Part shown: positions 33,962 through 42,834 of the stretch, piece after piece
How positions within the stretch are numbered: the first letter of the stretch is position 1
Layout: each line of letters starts with the position of its first letter
Source of the DNA: [Flexibacter] sp. ATCC 35103
GTDB lineage: Bacteria > Bacteroidota > Bacteroidia > Flavobacteriales > Flavobacteriaceae
Assembly (NCBI RefSeq): GCF_001975985.1
Contig: NZ_MTQF01000001.1
Span: 933,586-997,585, forward strand
DNA: 64,000 bases
Direction: 5' to 3'
Position numbers and translations under genes: made by a program
The notes under the pieces: generated by a model
Database searches by the model: none
The model's input: only the letters and a program-made list of their open reading frames with translations
What the model was told of the DNA's origin: nothing

Positions 33962-34930
33962 ATGATAGTCTGGATTTTGTTTTTATTAGCCGTTGTTTTT
34001 ATTCTTGCTTTAGACTTAGGAGTTTTTAATAAAAACCCACATATTATTAGTACGAAAGAAGCAAGCAAATGGACACTTATTTGGGTTACTTTATCATTCC
34101 TGTTTTCAGGAGTAATTTACTGGCTTTACACTACAGATTATATTGCAAATCCTGACAATCTGAAACCTGCCGTAGCTTCTATGAAGTTTATTACGGGTTA
34201 TTTGATTGAGTTATCTTTAAGCGTAGATAATATATTTGTAATCGCGATTATTTTTGCATCATTCAAAATACCACAAAAATACCAACACCGCGTTTTGTTC
34301 TGGGGAATCCTGGGTGCTGTAATCTTTCGTGGATTAATGATTTTCTTTGGTGTAATGCTAATCAATAAATTCACATGGACAACTTATTTGTTTGGTGGCT
34401 TCTTGATTTTCACCGCTTTAAAAATGTTGTTCTCAGGAGAAGATGATGACTTTCAGCCTAAAGATTCTTTTGTATACAAAACGCTTGGAAAAATTATTCC
34501 GATTACTTCTGAAATGGAAGGCGAGAAATTTTTCATTACTACAAAAACCGCAAAAAAAGCTGCTACTCCGTTATTTGTAGCCTTGATCGTTATTGAGGTA
34601 ATGGATGTTCTTTTTGCTGTTGATAGTGTTCCTGCAATCTTAGCCATAACATCTGACCCATTTTTAGTATTCAGTTCTAATATTTTTGCAATTTTAGGAT
34701 TGCGTTCTATGTACTTTTTCTTAGCGAATATGCTGGCAAAATTCAGTTTCCTTGAATATAGTCTAGTGGCTATATTAGCTTTTGTGGGATTAAAAATGAT
34801 TCTTCACGATTTTATTCACGTTCCGGAATGGGCTTCATTAGGATTTATTGCGCTTTCGCTTTTAGTAGGAATTCTGGTTTCTCTAAAATATGGTAAAAAT
34901 GCAGAAGAAGCTCCTAAAGTAGAGGAGTAA
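33962..34930 (+). CDS. TerC/Alx-family integral membrane protein
   Basis: The 322-residue protein has about nine hydrophobic helices. ALDLGVFNKN (near 16), ELSLSVDNIFVIAIIFASF (near 82) and VEVMDVLFAVDSVPAIL-like sequence (near 220) are the conserved acidic membrane motifs of TerC. This family includes manganese exporters such as Alx/MeeY and is linked to tellurite resistance in operons; here it stands alone, so metal efflux is the better guess. The C-terminus is charged. Confidence 0.88.
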   Translation: MIVWILFLLAVVFILALDLGVFNKNPHIISTKEASKWTLIWVTLSFLFSGVIYWLYTTDYIANPDNLKPAVASMKFITGYLIELSLSVDNIFVIAIIFASFKIPQKYQHRVLFWGILGAVIFRGLMIFFGVMLINKFTWTTYLFGGFLIFTALKMLFSGEDDDFQPKDSFVYKTLGKIIPITSEMEGEKFFITTKTAKKAATPLFVALIVIEVMDVLFAVDSVPAILAITSDPFLVFSSNIFAILGLRSMYFFLANMLAKFSFLEYSLVAILAFVGLKMILHDFIHVPEWASLGFIALSLLVGILVSLKYGKNAEEAPKVEE

Positions 34931-34955
34931 ATTCTTGAAACATAATATTTAGAAT

Positions 34956-34990
34956 AAAAAGGCTGTCCCAAAAGACGGCCTTTTATTTTT
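34956..34990 (+). terminator. Terminator of terC
   Basis: AAAAAGGC...GACGGCCTTTTA folds into a stem with a T-rich tail, about 25 bases after the stop. Confidence 0.75.
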
Positions 34991-35020
34991 TGGATCACAC
35001 AAAAAACGGTAACTACAATT

Positions 35021-35156
35021 TTGTCATTTCGAGATTGAAGAGAGATTCGAGCTATAGCTAACATACGAAGTTAAATCACAAAAGAAATTCCTTTGCTAAA
35101 AGCATTATTCTTTGTCGAATCCCGAGTGTGATTTCTCTCTTCGATCGAAATGACAA
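35021..35156. repeat. TGTCATTTCGA inverted repeat
   Basis: TTGTCATTTCGAGATTGAAG (35021-35040) pairs with CTTCGATCGAAATGACAA (35139-35156), and each arm goes on with AGAGA/TCTCT. The centre of about 90 bases has TTCGAGC/ATTCGAC pieces. This palindrome type is seen in other Bacteroidota intergenic regions as I recall them. Confidence 0.7.
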
Positions 35157-35173
35157 ACTGCTGATTATATAAA

Positions 35174-35207
35174 CAAAAAAAGGAGATCGAAAGATCTCCT
35201 TTTTTTG
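35174..35207. terminator. Bidirectional terminator
   Basis: AAAAAAGGAGATC and GATCTCCTTTTTT form a perfect stem around GAAA. It lies 15 bases after the stop of the collagen-like lipoprotein gene on the minus strand. Confidence 0.85.
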
Positions 35208-35221
35208 TTTATACTAAGTAA

Positions 35222-35758
35222 TTAATTTAGTTTCTTAACATTACTGTCATCAATATTATATTTCTTGATAACTGCATTATAATCTGAATAATCTACTCCG
35301 CTAGCTGATTTTTTTGAATTTGGTCCTCCTTTATTTACTCCATCATCTCCAGGAACAATAACAACTCTAAATACTTTACCTGTTGTAAAAGCAGTAGGTA
35401 ATTGAGTCAAAGGAAAGCTTGCATCTACTAAAATAGAAAATTGGTCGTATGAAAACTCATAATTGTATTGTGCAGTACCACTTGGAAAATAATACACTTG
35501 CGGTAATAATGCCCAAGTATCAATTCCGTTATTAGTATTAACTAATAAGTATACTAAAAGGTTATCTCCAGAATAAATCTTTGGACTTAAAGGAAAAGTT
35601 TTTCCAAAATTATTAGCAGATGTAAAATCCATCTGTACTTCAAAAACTTCTGAAATTGGTCCTTCTGGGCCTTGCGGTCCTTCTGGTCCCTCTGGTCCTT
35701 CACAACTTGAGAACACGATTAATCCAACAACTGCGAATAAGGTAAGTATCTTTTTCAT
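35222..35758 (-). CDS. Lipoprotein with a short collagen-like repeat
   Basis: The start at 35758 opens a lipoprotein signal (LFAVVGLIVFSSC, Cys19); the longer frame upstream is dismissed. Residues 20-33 read GPEGPEGPQGPEGP, a collagen-like Gly-x-x run right after the lipid anchor, which may hold the protein off the membrane or trimerise it. The following 140 residues form a beta-rich domain with VYYFPSGTAQYNYEFSYDQF. Its function is not known. It lies 86 bases after the esterase gene and shares its direction. Confidence 0.7.
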   Translation of the reverse strand: MKKILTLFAVVGLIVFSSCEGPEGPEGPQGPEGPISEVFEVQMDFTSANNFGKTFPLSPKIYSGDNLLVYLLVNTNNGIDTWALLPQVYYFPSGTAQYNYEFSYDQFSILVDASFPLTQLPTAFTTGKVFRVVIVPGDDGVNKGGPNSKKSASGVDYSDYNAVIKKYNIDDSNVKKLN

Positions 35759-35844
35759 AATATTTATTTTTTTAAGGTTTATAAAGGTATTCCAAAAACC
35801 AAACCAAAAAAAATGTTTTGATTGGTTTAGCATTAAAAATGTTA

Positions 35845-36714
35845 TTATTTTTTTGCAACCTGCTGGTTTTTAAGCAGTATTTTATTAAAAAATAACACAT
35901 GATAAGGTAGTGAATTTTCCCAATAATCCCATGTATGTGCTCCTGGACGTTCTGTATAATCGTGTTCTACTTTATTATAAACCAATCTTCGGTGTAATTC
36001 TCTGTTGGGTTCTATCAAAAAATCATCAACTCCGCAATCTATAATTAGTGGTAACTTATTTGCCTTTAGTTTATCCAGCATTCCCATCACGGCATATTGC
36101 TCATACATTGCGGAGCTGTCGCTTTTATCACCAAAAACGGGCTGCATTAGTTTTACTACTTGTGCAGATGATTCACGATTAAGCATTGTGCTCATATCCA
36201 CTGCACCACTCATACTACCGGCGGCACAAAATAAATCAGGATGTTTGGCAGATAAATACAATGCGCCATGACCTCCCATAGAAAGTCCCGTAATTACTCT
36301 TCCGCTTCTATTGCTTATCGTTCTGTAAGTTTTATCTACTTTCTGAATCACTTCCTGGGTAATAAAAGTTTCAAACTGACTTCCTTTATTTACCGGACTA
36401 TCGAGATAAAAGCTAAAGGTTTCACCTTCTGGCATTACAATAATGATATTATACTGATCAGAAAGGCTCTGAACCAGCTTTTTATTTGGCGTATTTTTTA
36501 GCCAGTCACCAAAATGTCCATACGCACCATGCAATAAATACATAACCGGAAATGCCGATTTGCTTTTTGAGTACGAATTAGGTAAAACAACCGCTGCTTT
36601 GTAGGTTTTGCTCATAGCAGCACTTGCAACTTGCAAAGTATCTACTTTTGCAGCATAACTCACTGAACAAGCACATAAAAGAACCGTAAATACTAGAATT
36701 CTAAAGTTTTTCAT
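35845..36714 (-). CDS. Secreted esterase (D/S-formylglutathione hydrolase-like)
   Basis: The start at 36714 opens a signal peptide (LVFTVLLCACSVSYA); the longer frame has no such opening. The 289-residue alpha/beta-hydrolase has MYLLHGAYGHFGDW near 60, the nucleophile motif GLSMGGHGAL (Ser near 143) and a late His in PGAHTWDYWENSLPYH. Acid residue: probably the Asp in IIDCGVDDFL. Family members cleave feruloyl, acetyl or similar esters, and several belong to plant cell wall degradation. The substrate is not known. There is a possible lipid Cys in the signal, but it fits a lipobox poorly. Confidence 0.85.
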   Translation of the reverse strand: MKNFRILVFTVLLCACSVSYAAKVDTLQVASAAMSKTYKAAVVLPNSYSKSKSAFPVMYLLHGAYGHFGDWLKNTPNKKLVQSLSDQYNIIIVMPEGETFSFYLDSPVNKGSQFETFITQEVIQKVDKTYRTISNRSGRVITGLSMGGHGALYLSAKHPDLFCAAGSMSGAVDMSTMLNRESSAQVVKLMQPVFGDKSDSSAMYEQYAVMGMLDKLKANKLPLIIDCGVDDFLIEPNRELHRRLVYNKVEHDYTERPGAHTWDYWENSLPYHVLFFNKILLKNQQVAKK

Positions 36715-36900
36715 ATTTATTTTTTTCTGATTAGGGATTGTAAATATACCCTTTTCTAAATAAATCATATGAAAAATCCCACCAGTTTTTAACAGTCAGT
36801 TTATCTATTTGTGATATTTTTTTTCAGATTATATTATTTAAAAAAGTTTGCCACTAATTACTCTAATTTCTACTAATTAGATTATGGTTAAAATGATTTA

Positions 36901-36987
36901 TTTCACGCAAATTCAAAAGATTTAAGCAGATGTAAACAGATTTTTTAATTTTAAATCTAAATAAAAATTGCCAGAATCTGCGTGAAA
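36901..36987. repeat. Inverted repeat with TTTCACGCA arms
   Basis: TTTCACGCAAATTC at 36901-36914 is the reverse complement of GAATCTGCGTGAAA at 36974-36987 with one mismatch. It lies in the 270 bases upstream of the esterase gene, which otherwise show only A/T-rich sequence. Confidence 0.6.
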
Positions 36988-36992
36988 CAAAA

Positions 36993-37019
36993 AAACCATT
37001 CGCCGCAACGAATGGTTTT
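36993..37019 (-). terminator. Terminator of the M13 peptidase gene
   Basis: AAAACCATTCG and CGAATGGTTTT form an 11-bp stem, 24 bases after the stop at 37043, with T's on the minus strand. Confidence 0.85.
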
Positions 37020-37042
37020 ATATATAACTTACAATTTTATTT

Positions 37043-39079
37043 TTACCAGATTACAACTCTTAAACTATCGGGCTGATACATTTTATCTCCTTTTTTGACA
37101 TTAAATGCTTTATGAAATTGCGGAATATTACTCAAAGGTCCGTTAATTCTAAATTGTTCCGGCGAATGAACATCCGTCATAATTTGGTTGATTTTCGATT
37201 CATCTCTTCTGTTAATCATCCAGGAATAAGCATATGCCAGAAAATATCGCTGATCCGGAGTGAGACCGCTAATTTTTTCTTTGTTTTTAAACTGGGCTGT
37301 TTTCTGGAAAGCTTCATAACCCATTATTACTCCGCCTAAATCAGCAATGTTTTCACCTTGAGTGGCATCTCCGTTAATATGTTTTCCTAAAACCGAAAAT
37401 TTATTATACTGATCTACGATCAATTGTGTTTTGGCCTTGAATTTTTTCAAATCTTCTGCGGTCCACCAATTGTTCAAGTTTCCTTTTTCGTCATATTGAC
37501 TTCCCTGATCATCAAAACCATGCGTGATTTCGTGTCCAAAGAAAGATCCTCCAATTATTCCGTACAAAATAGCATCATCAGGCATGCGTCCTTCATAACC
37601 CGGTACAATAATATTACAAGCCGGAATCACGATTTCGTTATTACTTGGATTATAATAGGCATTATAGGTTTGTGGCTGCATTATCCACTCGTTTCTGTCA
37701 ACCGGTTTGCCGTATTTGTTGATCATAAATTTATAATCCCAAATGTAGGCGTTCATAACATTCGCGCAATATGAATTTCTATTGATCGAAAGTTGGCTCA
37801 TATCTTTCCATTTATCCGGATATCCTAACTTCATCACCATTTTACTTAATTTGTATAATGCTTTTTGTTTGGTAGCTTCACTCATCCAGTCTAACTTTTT
37901 GATATGCGAAGCAAATACATCACGAATATTGTTTCCTATTTCCAGTAATTTCTCCTTTACTCCTTTTGGCATATAATCAGCAACATAAACCTGACCTATT
38001 AATTCTCCCAGAGACAGATCTGTTTGCTCGACAACTCTTTTCCAGCGTGGTTTTTGAGTAGCAACACCATTTAGTGTTGTGGCATAGAATTTAAAGTTTT
38101 CTTTTTCTATCGCTTTCGTCAAATATGGTGCGTACGCACTTACAAGGCTCCATTTTAAATACGTTTTCCATTCTTCGATAGAATAACTTTTAATGGTTTT
38201 GTTTAATGCTTTAAAGAATTCCGGCTGACCTACAATAACCGAATCTGCTTTTGCAATTCCCAAAACAGGAAGCACTTTTTTCCAGTCGATATCCGGTGTA
38301 ATTGTATTGAATTTTTCTACAGAAAGTTTATTGTAATTTGCCAGCGGATCACGAAGAGCTTCTAATTTTCTGGAAGATTTTGCCAGTTCAGTTTCGAGTT
38401 TCATAATTGTTGCAGCATTTTTTACCGCAACAGATTCCTCGTCGCCCATAGCTCGCATCATGGTTTTAAGATGCGCTAAATAAGCCGAACGAATCTCGAC
38501 ATTTCGTTTATCCTGATCGAGATAATAATCACGTTGTTTCATTCCTAAACCGCCTTGTCCAAAAAACAAAGCATATTTAGTACTGATTTTATCATCTTGC
38601 GAAATATAAAATGAAAAACCCGGCTCTGCTCCTACCGTTTGCAAATGCGCCATAGTATTTACTAATCCTGAAACATCCTTGATTTCGTTGATTTTTCTGA
38701 TTTCGGTATTTAGCGGCGACAAACCTGCTTTTTCAATGGCAATCGTATCCATTCCAGAAGCATAAAAATCACCTATTTTTTGTTTGTTACTTCCTTTTAC
38801 TGCAGATTCATCTTTAGCCGATTTCTCGCAGATACTTTTTATTTGACTGTTAATCGTATCATTGATGGTTCGCATAATTCCGTTACTGCTTTCGGTAGGC
38901 AAAATGGGATTTTTTTTAAACCAGCCATTATTCGCATAATTAAAAAAATCATCAGCAGGATTTACCGTTGTATCACGATTAGTAATTAAAGGATCAGGAA
39001 AAGCGGTTTCTTTTTTGTTACAGCTAAAAAATGTCATTCCGATAAGTAGGAATGCTATAGGTTTTCTAAATAAATTCAT
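37043..39079 (-). CDS. M13-family (neprilysin/PepO-like) metallopeptidase, lipoprotein
   Basis: The 678-residue protein has a lipoprotein signal (IGMTFFSC, Cys20). The M13 N-terminal region has DDFFNYANNGWFKKNPIL (near 43). The C-terminal catalytic part has NAYYNPSNNEIVIPA near 473, the zinc motif HEITH at 516-520 followed by GFDDQGSQYD, and GENIADLGGV with the third ligand near 577. It should cleave peptides in the periplasm or at the surface, anchored by lipid. Length matches the family (about 650-700). It ends at its own hairpin, with an AraC gene upstream. Confidence 0.9.
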   Translation of the reverse strand: MNLFRKPIAFLLIGMTFFSCNKKETAFPDPLITNRDTTVNPADDFFNYANNGWFKKNPILPTESSNGIMRTINDTINSQIKSICEKSAKDESAVKGSNKQKIGDFYASGMDTIAIEKAGLSPLNTEIRKINEIKDVSGLVNTMAHLQTVGAEPGFSFYISQDDKISTKYALFFGQGGLGMKQRDYYLDQDKRNVEIRSAYLAHLKTMMRAMGDEESVAVKNAATIMKLETELAKSSRKLEALRDPLANYNKLSVEKFNTITPDIDWKKVLPVLGIAKADSVIVGQPEFFKALNKTIKSYSIEEWKTYLKWSLVSAYAPYLTKAIEKENFKFYATTLNGVATQKPRWKRVVEQTDLSLGELIGQVYVADYMPKGVKEKLLEIGNNIRDVFASHIKKLDWMSEATKQKALYKLSKMVMKLGYPDKWKDMSQLSINRNSYCANVMNAYIWDYKFMINKYGKPVDRNEWIMQPQTYNAYYNPSNNEIVIPACNIIVPGYEGRMPDDAILYGIIGGSFFGHEITHGFDDQGSQYDEKGNLNNWWTAEDLKKFKAKTQLIVDQYNKFSVLGKHINGDATQGENIADLGGVIMGYEAFQKTAQFKNKEKISGLTPDQRYFLAYAYSWMINRRDESKINQIMTDVHSPEQFRINGPLSNIPQFHKAFNVKKGDKMYQPDSLRVVIW

Positions 39080-39237
39080 TCAGTTATAAAATTGGTTGAT
39101 ATATTAATCCATCCTTAACACACTTGTTATATTTTGAAAATAACAAGTGTGTAAATATAATTTTTATAACAATAATGAAGGATAAAAAAATTCCAAATTT
39201 TAAAATCTAAATTTCAAAGCTCGGATTTCTACCTTAT

Positions 39238-40110
39238 TTAGCTAATAATAATCTTGTGTTCCTGGCGGTATTGCGAAGCGCTTTTACCAGTATATTGTTT
39301 AAAAGATTTACTAAAGTGGCTAAAATTATTAAAACCACTTTCGTAACATACTTCATTTATACTTATTGGTTTTTCGGCCAATAGTTTTGATGCGTGTACC
39401 AAACGATATTCATTTACAAACTCTGTAAAAGTCTTATTAGAAATCTTTTTAAAATAACGACAAAAAGAAGGCGTCGTCATACTCACCAAACTCGAAACTT
39501 CGTCTATGGCAATCGATTCCTGAAAATGATCTTTAACATAATTAAATACAACATTTATACGATCATTATCCTGTGTATGCAATTCTAATGAAAAACCATC
39601 GGCATTAAGTACCGTATAATCTTTTGAAGAATCTAATTCGTCAAAAATACTCAAAAGGGTTATTAATCGCTCAAACGGAAGTTGGTTTTCCATCATTTCG
39701 ATTTTCTTGCCTATTTGTTTTTTTGTTTCTCCACCAAAAGCAATTCCGCCTTTTGACTGAGTCAGGATATTTTGCACCTTTCTCATTTCTGGAGCACTAA
39801 AAAACTCACTTCCTAAAAATTCAGGTTTAATATGAATAACGGTTTCATTTATATTTCCGGTTTGCTCGTTTGTAAAACCACAATGCGGTAAATTAGAACC
39901 TATTAATATCAAACTTCCATTGGTATAATAAGAAACATGGCTTCCTATTTGTCTTTTTCCTGCGCCACCGTTTATATAAACCAATTCAATTTCCGGATGA
40001 TAATGCCATAAATGAGATTTAACATTGGTCTTTTGGGCATGCTTAGTATAGGTAAAAGAACTTCCGTATGAGTTAGATATCACTTCAAGAGCGGGGGCGA
40101 TTGTCTTCAT
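39238..40110 (-). CDS. AraC-family transcriptional regulator
   Basis: The start at 40110 is chosen because the product then opens MKTIAPALEVISNSYGSSFT, a usual start of this group; the open frame begins earlier. The N-terminal cupin has HYHPEIELVYINGGAGKRQI and SNLPHCGF (about 35-95), so it should sense a small ligand or sugar. The C-terminal double helix-turn-helix has FKKISNKTFTEFVNEYRLVH and NEVCYESGFNNFSHFSKSFK. A 77-base block 13 bases upstream of its start is nearly repeated at the promoters of the two downstream small secreted genes, pointing to shared control. Confidence 0.88.
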   Translation of the reverse strand: MKTIAPALEVISNSYGSSFTYTKHAQKTNVKSHLWHYHPEIELVYINGGAGKRQIGSHVSYYTNGSLILIGSNLPHCGFTNEQTGNINETVIHIKPEFLGSEFFSAPEMRKVQNILTQSKGGIAFGGETKKQIGKKIEMMENQLPFERLITLLSIFDELDSSKDYTVLNADGFSLELHTQDNDRINVVFNYVKDHFQESIAIDEVSSLVSMTTPSFCRYFKKISNKTFTEFVNEYRLVHASKLLAEKPISINEVCYESGFNNFSHFSKSFKQYTGKSASQYRQEHKIIIS

Positions 40111-40122
40111 GATAAAATCTTT

Positions 40123-40199
40123 AAAAAATAATAGCAAATTTAACAAAATTACCTAATATAATTTAAAAATTAACCTATATCGGTTTCGCAAATGAGAAT
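40123..40199. promoter_or_regulatory. First copy of the shared upstream block (AraC gene side)
   Basis: The block runs from AAAAAATAATAGCAAATTTA to a core at 40171-40199, whose ends read TAACCTATAT and AATGAGAAT with CGGTTTCGCA between. Two near copies lie at 40387-40461 and 41342-41417, upstream of two paralogous genes. It is a candidate operator. Confidence 0.65.
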
Positions 40200-40386
40200 T
40201 TTTCATGATAATCAGCAAAATTAAAATTATCATTTTTTTACAATCAGCGCATTTTTTTAACTACTCGTATTTTTTTTGTTGATTTTTTTAAGATATCGTA
40301 TTTAATTGAGTGTTTTTATATGCATCCCTCATTTTTGTAAGAATATTAGATGATTGCGAAAAATATTAACAGTTACAAATAATTGA

Positions 40387-40522
40387 AAAATAATAGCCGA
40401 ATTAACAAAAACACCTCATTAAATTCAAATTTTAACCTATAACGGTTTCGTAAATGAGAATATAGCACATAAATTGGAAAATAGAGTTGTGTAAAAAAAG
40501 CCATAACCGGAGTAATTTAGCA
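40387..40522 (+). promoter_or_regulatory. Second copy of the shared block plus promoter of paralogue 1
   Basis: The core at 40433-40461 (TAACCTATAACGGTTTCGTA, then AATGAGAAT) is 101 bases before the ATG. A TTG near 40488 and TAATTTAG near 40515, 23 bases apart, are a possible -33/-7 pair, and the same pair with the same spacing occurs before paralogue 2. Confidence 0.6.
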
Positions 40523-40561
40523 TCAGAAAATTAGAACTAAAAAACTTTAAAACATAGAGCT

Positions 40562-40981
40562 ATGAAAAAGATCGTAAAATTAAGTTTAGTATGTGCAATA
40601 CTTTTATCAGGAATAAGCACTTATGCAATTGATGGAAATGGGAATGGAAATGAGGATTTTAACCTTCATGTATTAAAAGCTAATGGAAAGCTAATTACGT
40701 TTGCTCTAAATCAGGTACAAAAAGCAAGCTTAAGTATTTATGATAAAAACGGAAGTTTAATCTATTCTGAAAATGCTTCAGGTAAAGAAGGAATCTTAAG
40801 AACATTTAGTCTTGAAGAATTTCCAGCTGGAATCTACTTCTTAGAAGTTGAAGACAGTGTAAAAAAAGTAAGACACGAAATTACAATTACTGATGATACA
40901 TCTGTATTATCTACAAAAGCAGTTTCGTCATCATATAAAGCAGATACAACTGCAAAAAATGCAAGCGTAGCAGTACGCTAA
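40562..40981 (+). CDS. Small secreted protein, T9SS-sorting-domain-like fold, paralogue 1
   Basis: The 139-residue protein has a signal peptide (LVCAILLSGISTYA) and one small beta-sandwich domain with KASLSIYDKNGSLIYSENAS and FSLEEFPAGIYFLEVEDSVK. That segment follows the pattern of a T9SS type A sorting domain, with no other domain attached; related proteins are sometimes listed as DUF3244. The tail of about 30 residues is Ser/Thr/Lys-rich. It is probably periplasmic or surface-exposed. It has a near-identical tandem copy about 955 bases downstream. Confidence 0.75.
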   Translation: MKKIVKLSLVCAILLSGISTYAIDGNGNGNEDFNLHVLKANGKLITFALNQVQKASLSIYDKNGSLIYSENASGKEGILRTFSLEEFPAGIYFLEVEDSVKKVRHEITITDDTSVLSTKAVSSSYKADTTAKNASVAVR

Positions 40982-41054
40982 AAAAGTTTATACTCTCATA
41001 AAGTATAAAAATGAGGTTAGATAGTTAGTAAAGTTAAAAACGTGATTGTTTTGA

Positions 41055-41088
41055 AACAGCTCTTTGTGGTTATTGAGCTGTTTTTTTT
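41055..41088 (+). terminator. Terminator of paralogue 1
   Basis: AACAGCTC and GAGCTGTT pair across TTTGTGGTTATT and are followed by a T-run; the same hairpin recurs after paralogue 2. Confidence 0.8.
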
Positions 41089-41170
41089 GTGCCTTATTTT
41101 TTCACAACAAAGAGAATTTAATCTAAACGCAAGAAACGCTAAGATTTTTGATCTACAATACCTTCAAAAA

Positions 41171-41220
41171 ACACAAAGTTCGCAAAGCTGATTCAAAATA
41201 AAGCTTTGCGAATTTTGCGT
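41171..41220. repeat. Inverted repeat with TTCGCAAAGCT arms
   Basis: TTCGCAAAGCT (41179-41189) and AGCTTTGCGAA (41202-41212) are an 11-bp perfect inverted repeat in the space between the duplicated genes. This piece is not part of the duplicated unit. Confidence 0.7.
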
Positions 41221-41340
41221 TTACTAATTTAAATCTATAATAAAAAAAGCCATTGCCTCTTTGTGGCAAAACTTTTATCTGCATGATTTTTTGTAAGAAG
41301 CAGAAATAAATTTACATTCTCTTATTTTAACCGAAACGTT

Positions 41341-41486
41341 GAAAAATAACAACCGAATTAACAAAAACGATAAATATAATTTAAATTTTAACCTATAACG
41401 GTTTCGTAAATGAGAATATAGCATCGAAATTGGAGAATAGAGTTGTGAAAAAACACTCATAATGTAAGTAATTTAGCATCAGAGAA
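41341..41486 (+). promoter_or_regulatory. Third copy of the shared block plus promoter of paralogue 2
   Basis: The core at 41389-41417 matches 40433-40461 at every position, and the TTG/TAATTTAG pair with 23-base spacing (near 41442 and 41468) is again present. The ATG lies 100 bases after the core. Confidence 0.65.
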
Positions 41487-41516
41487 TTAGAGCTATTAAT
41501 CTAAAAAACAAACATC

Positions 41517-41924
41517 ATGAAAAAGATTGTAAAATTAAGTTTAGTATGTGCGGTACTTTTTTCAGGAATCAGTACTTATGCAATTGACGGGAATGAAGAT
41601 TTTAATCTTCATGTATTAAAAGCGAACGGAAAGCTAATAACATTTGCGCTAAATAAAGTGCAAAAAGCAAACCTGGCTATTTATGATAAAGATGGTAGTT
41701 TAATCTATTCTGAAAGTGCTTCAGGCAAAGAAGGAATTTTAAGAACTTTTAGCTTAGAAGAATTTCCGGCAGGAACTTACTATTTAGAAGCTGAAGATAA
41801 TGTAAAAAAAGTGAGACATGAAATTACCGTAACAGATGATGCTACAATATTATCTACAAAAGCAATTTCATCAAGTTACAAAGCAGGTTTTTCTGCTAAA
41901 AATACAAGCGTAGCAGTACGCTAA
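41517..41924 (+). CDS. Small secreted protein, T9SS-sorting-domain-like fold, paralogue 2
   Basis: The 135-residue protein is nearly the same as paralogue 1: KLSLVCAVLFSGISTYAIDG opens it, FSLEEFPAGTYYLEAEDNVK is the sandwich signature, and KNTSVAVR ends it. Four residues are missing from the mature N-terminal region (GNGNG shortened). The promoter and terminator are also copied. The tandem copy is thus recent. Confidence 0.75.
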   Translation: MKKIVKLSLVCAVLFSGISTYAIDGNEDFNLHVLKANGKLITFALNKVQKANLAIYDKDGSLIYSESASGKEGILRTFSLEEFPAGTYYLEAEDNVKKVRHEITVTDDATILSTKAISSSYKAGFSAKNTSVAVR

Positions 41925-41997
41925 AAAATTATACTCATACAGTATAAAAGTGAGGTTAGATAGTTAGTAAAGTTTAAAACGAAAAATCGTTTTTAAG

Positions 41998-42028
41998 ACA
42001 GCTCATTGTGGTTATTGAGCTGTTTTTT
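41998..42028 (+). terminator. Terminator of paralogue 2
   Basis: ACAGCTC and GAGCTGT pair across ATTGTGGTTATT, with a T-run. It copies the hairpin at 41055-41088. Confidence 0.8.
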
Positions 42029-42296
42029 TATACCTAAAATTTACTAAAATATTTTAGTAAATTGTTTTTCGAAAACTATTCCTAATAAATACAATAGAGT
42101 GATTATACACTATTAAAAAATATTAAAATAAAAACATCCAACATCCCTTTATTTACGTACATAGTTCTAATAAACCACAGAAACATCTTTAATTCAGCAA
42201 TTTAGACATTAAAAAAAGTAGTTTTATTGCATAAAATTAAATTTCAATTTGTAGTTTTGGACGTTCCACAAATAGTAATTAACATTTAAAAAAAAC

Positions 42297-42683
42297 ATGA
42301 CAAATTTTACCAAAATGGGCTTAGTTGTTGCCGTATTTTTAACAACAATCTTTACTTATGCAATTGATGGAAAAGGGGATTATATCTTGCATATAAAAAC
42401 CGGAAACGGAAAAGTAGTTAGCTTTACTTTAAACACCGTTGAGAAATCAGTTTTTTCTATTTACGACGAAAGCAATAATTTGGTGTACACAGGAGAATCT
42501 GCTACAGACAAATTAGAAATTTCGAAAACTTTAAGTTTAGAGGCATTTCCTGCCGGAACTTACATCCTACATGTAACAGAAAATGGTAAAGTAGCAAAAC
42601 ATGAAATTACAGTTTCTGCTAAGAAAACAAAAATCGTCAAGCTAGACGAATCAGTAAACGAAAGCCCTTCGTTTCGTCGTTAA
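42297..42683 (+). CDS. Small secreted protein, T9SS-sorting-domain-like fold, more distant paralogue
   Basis: The 128-residue protein has a signal peptide (GLVVAVFLTTIFTYA) and the same fold: SVFSIYDESNNLVYTGESAT and LSLEAFPAGTYILHVTENGK. It is clearly related to the two upstream genes but much less similar. It lacks the copied promoter block. Its C-terminus is basic and differs, ending ESPSFRR. The 372-base space before it (41925-42296) holds a terminator and A/T-rich sequence only. Confidence 0.7.
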   Translation: MTNFTKMGLVVAVFLTTIFTYAIDGKGDYILHIKTGNGKVVSFTLNTVEKSVFSIYDESNNLVYTGESATDKLEISKTLSLEAFPAGTYILHVTENGKVAKHEITVSAKKTKIVKLDESVNESPSFRR

Positions 42684-42711
42684 TCTTCACCTTTTTTGCC
42701 CAAAAAAATTC

Positions 42712-42748
42712 AAAGCATCAGCTACCTACAGCTGATGCTTTTTTTTAT
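42712..42748. terminator. Terminator after the third paralogue
   Basis: AAAGCATCAGCT and AGCTGATGCTTT form a 12-bp stem followed by TTTTTT. The gene on the minus strand ends at 42835, so the hairpin may serve both strands. Confidence 0.85.
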
Positions 42749-42834
42749 GAATAAATTTTAAGGATATTTATCTAATGGATTGAAAATACAATTGTCCGTT
42801 CCAAAATTCATTTGACTGTCTCCTACTTTGTACT

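Noticed and set aside
37424..37774. 116-residue open frame opposite the M13 peptidase
   Set aside because: It is antisense to a strong gene, with no start signal or family features.
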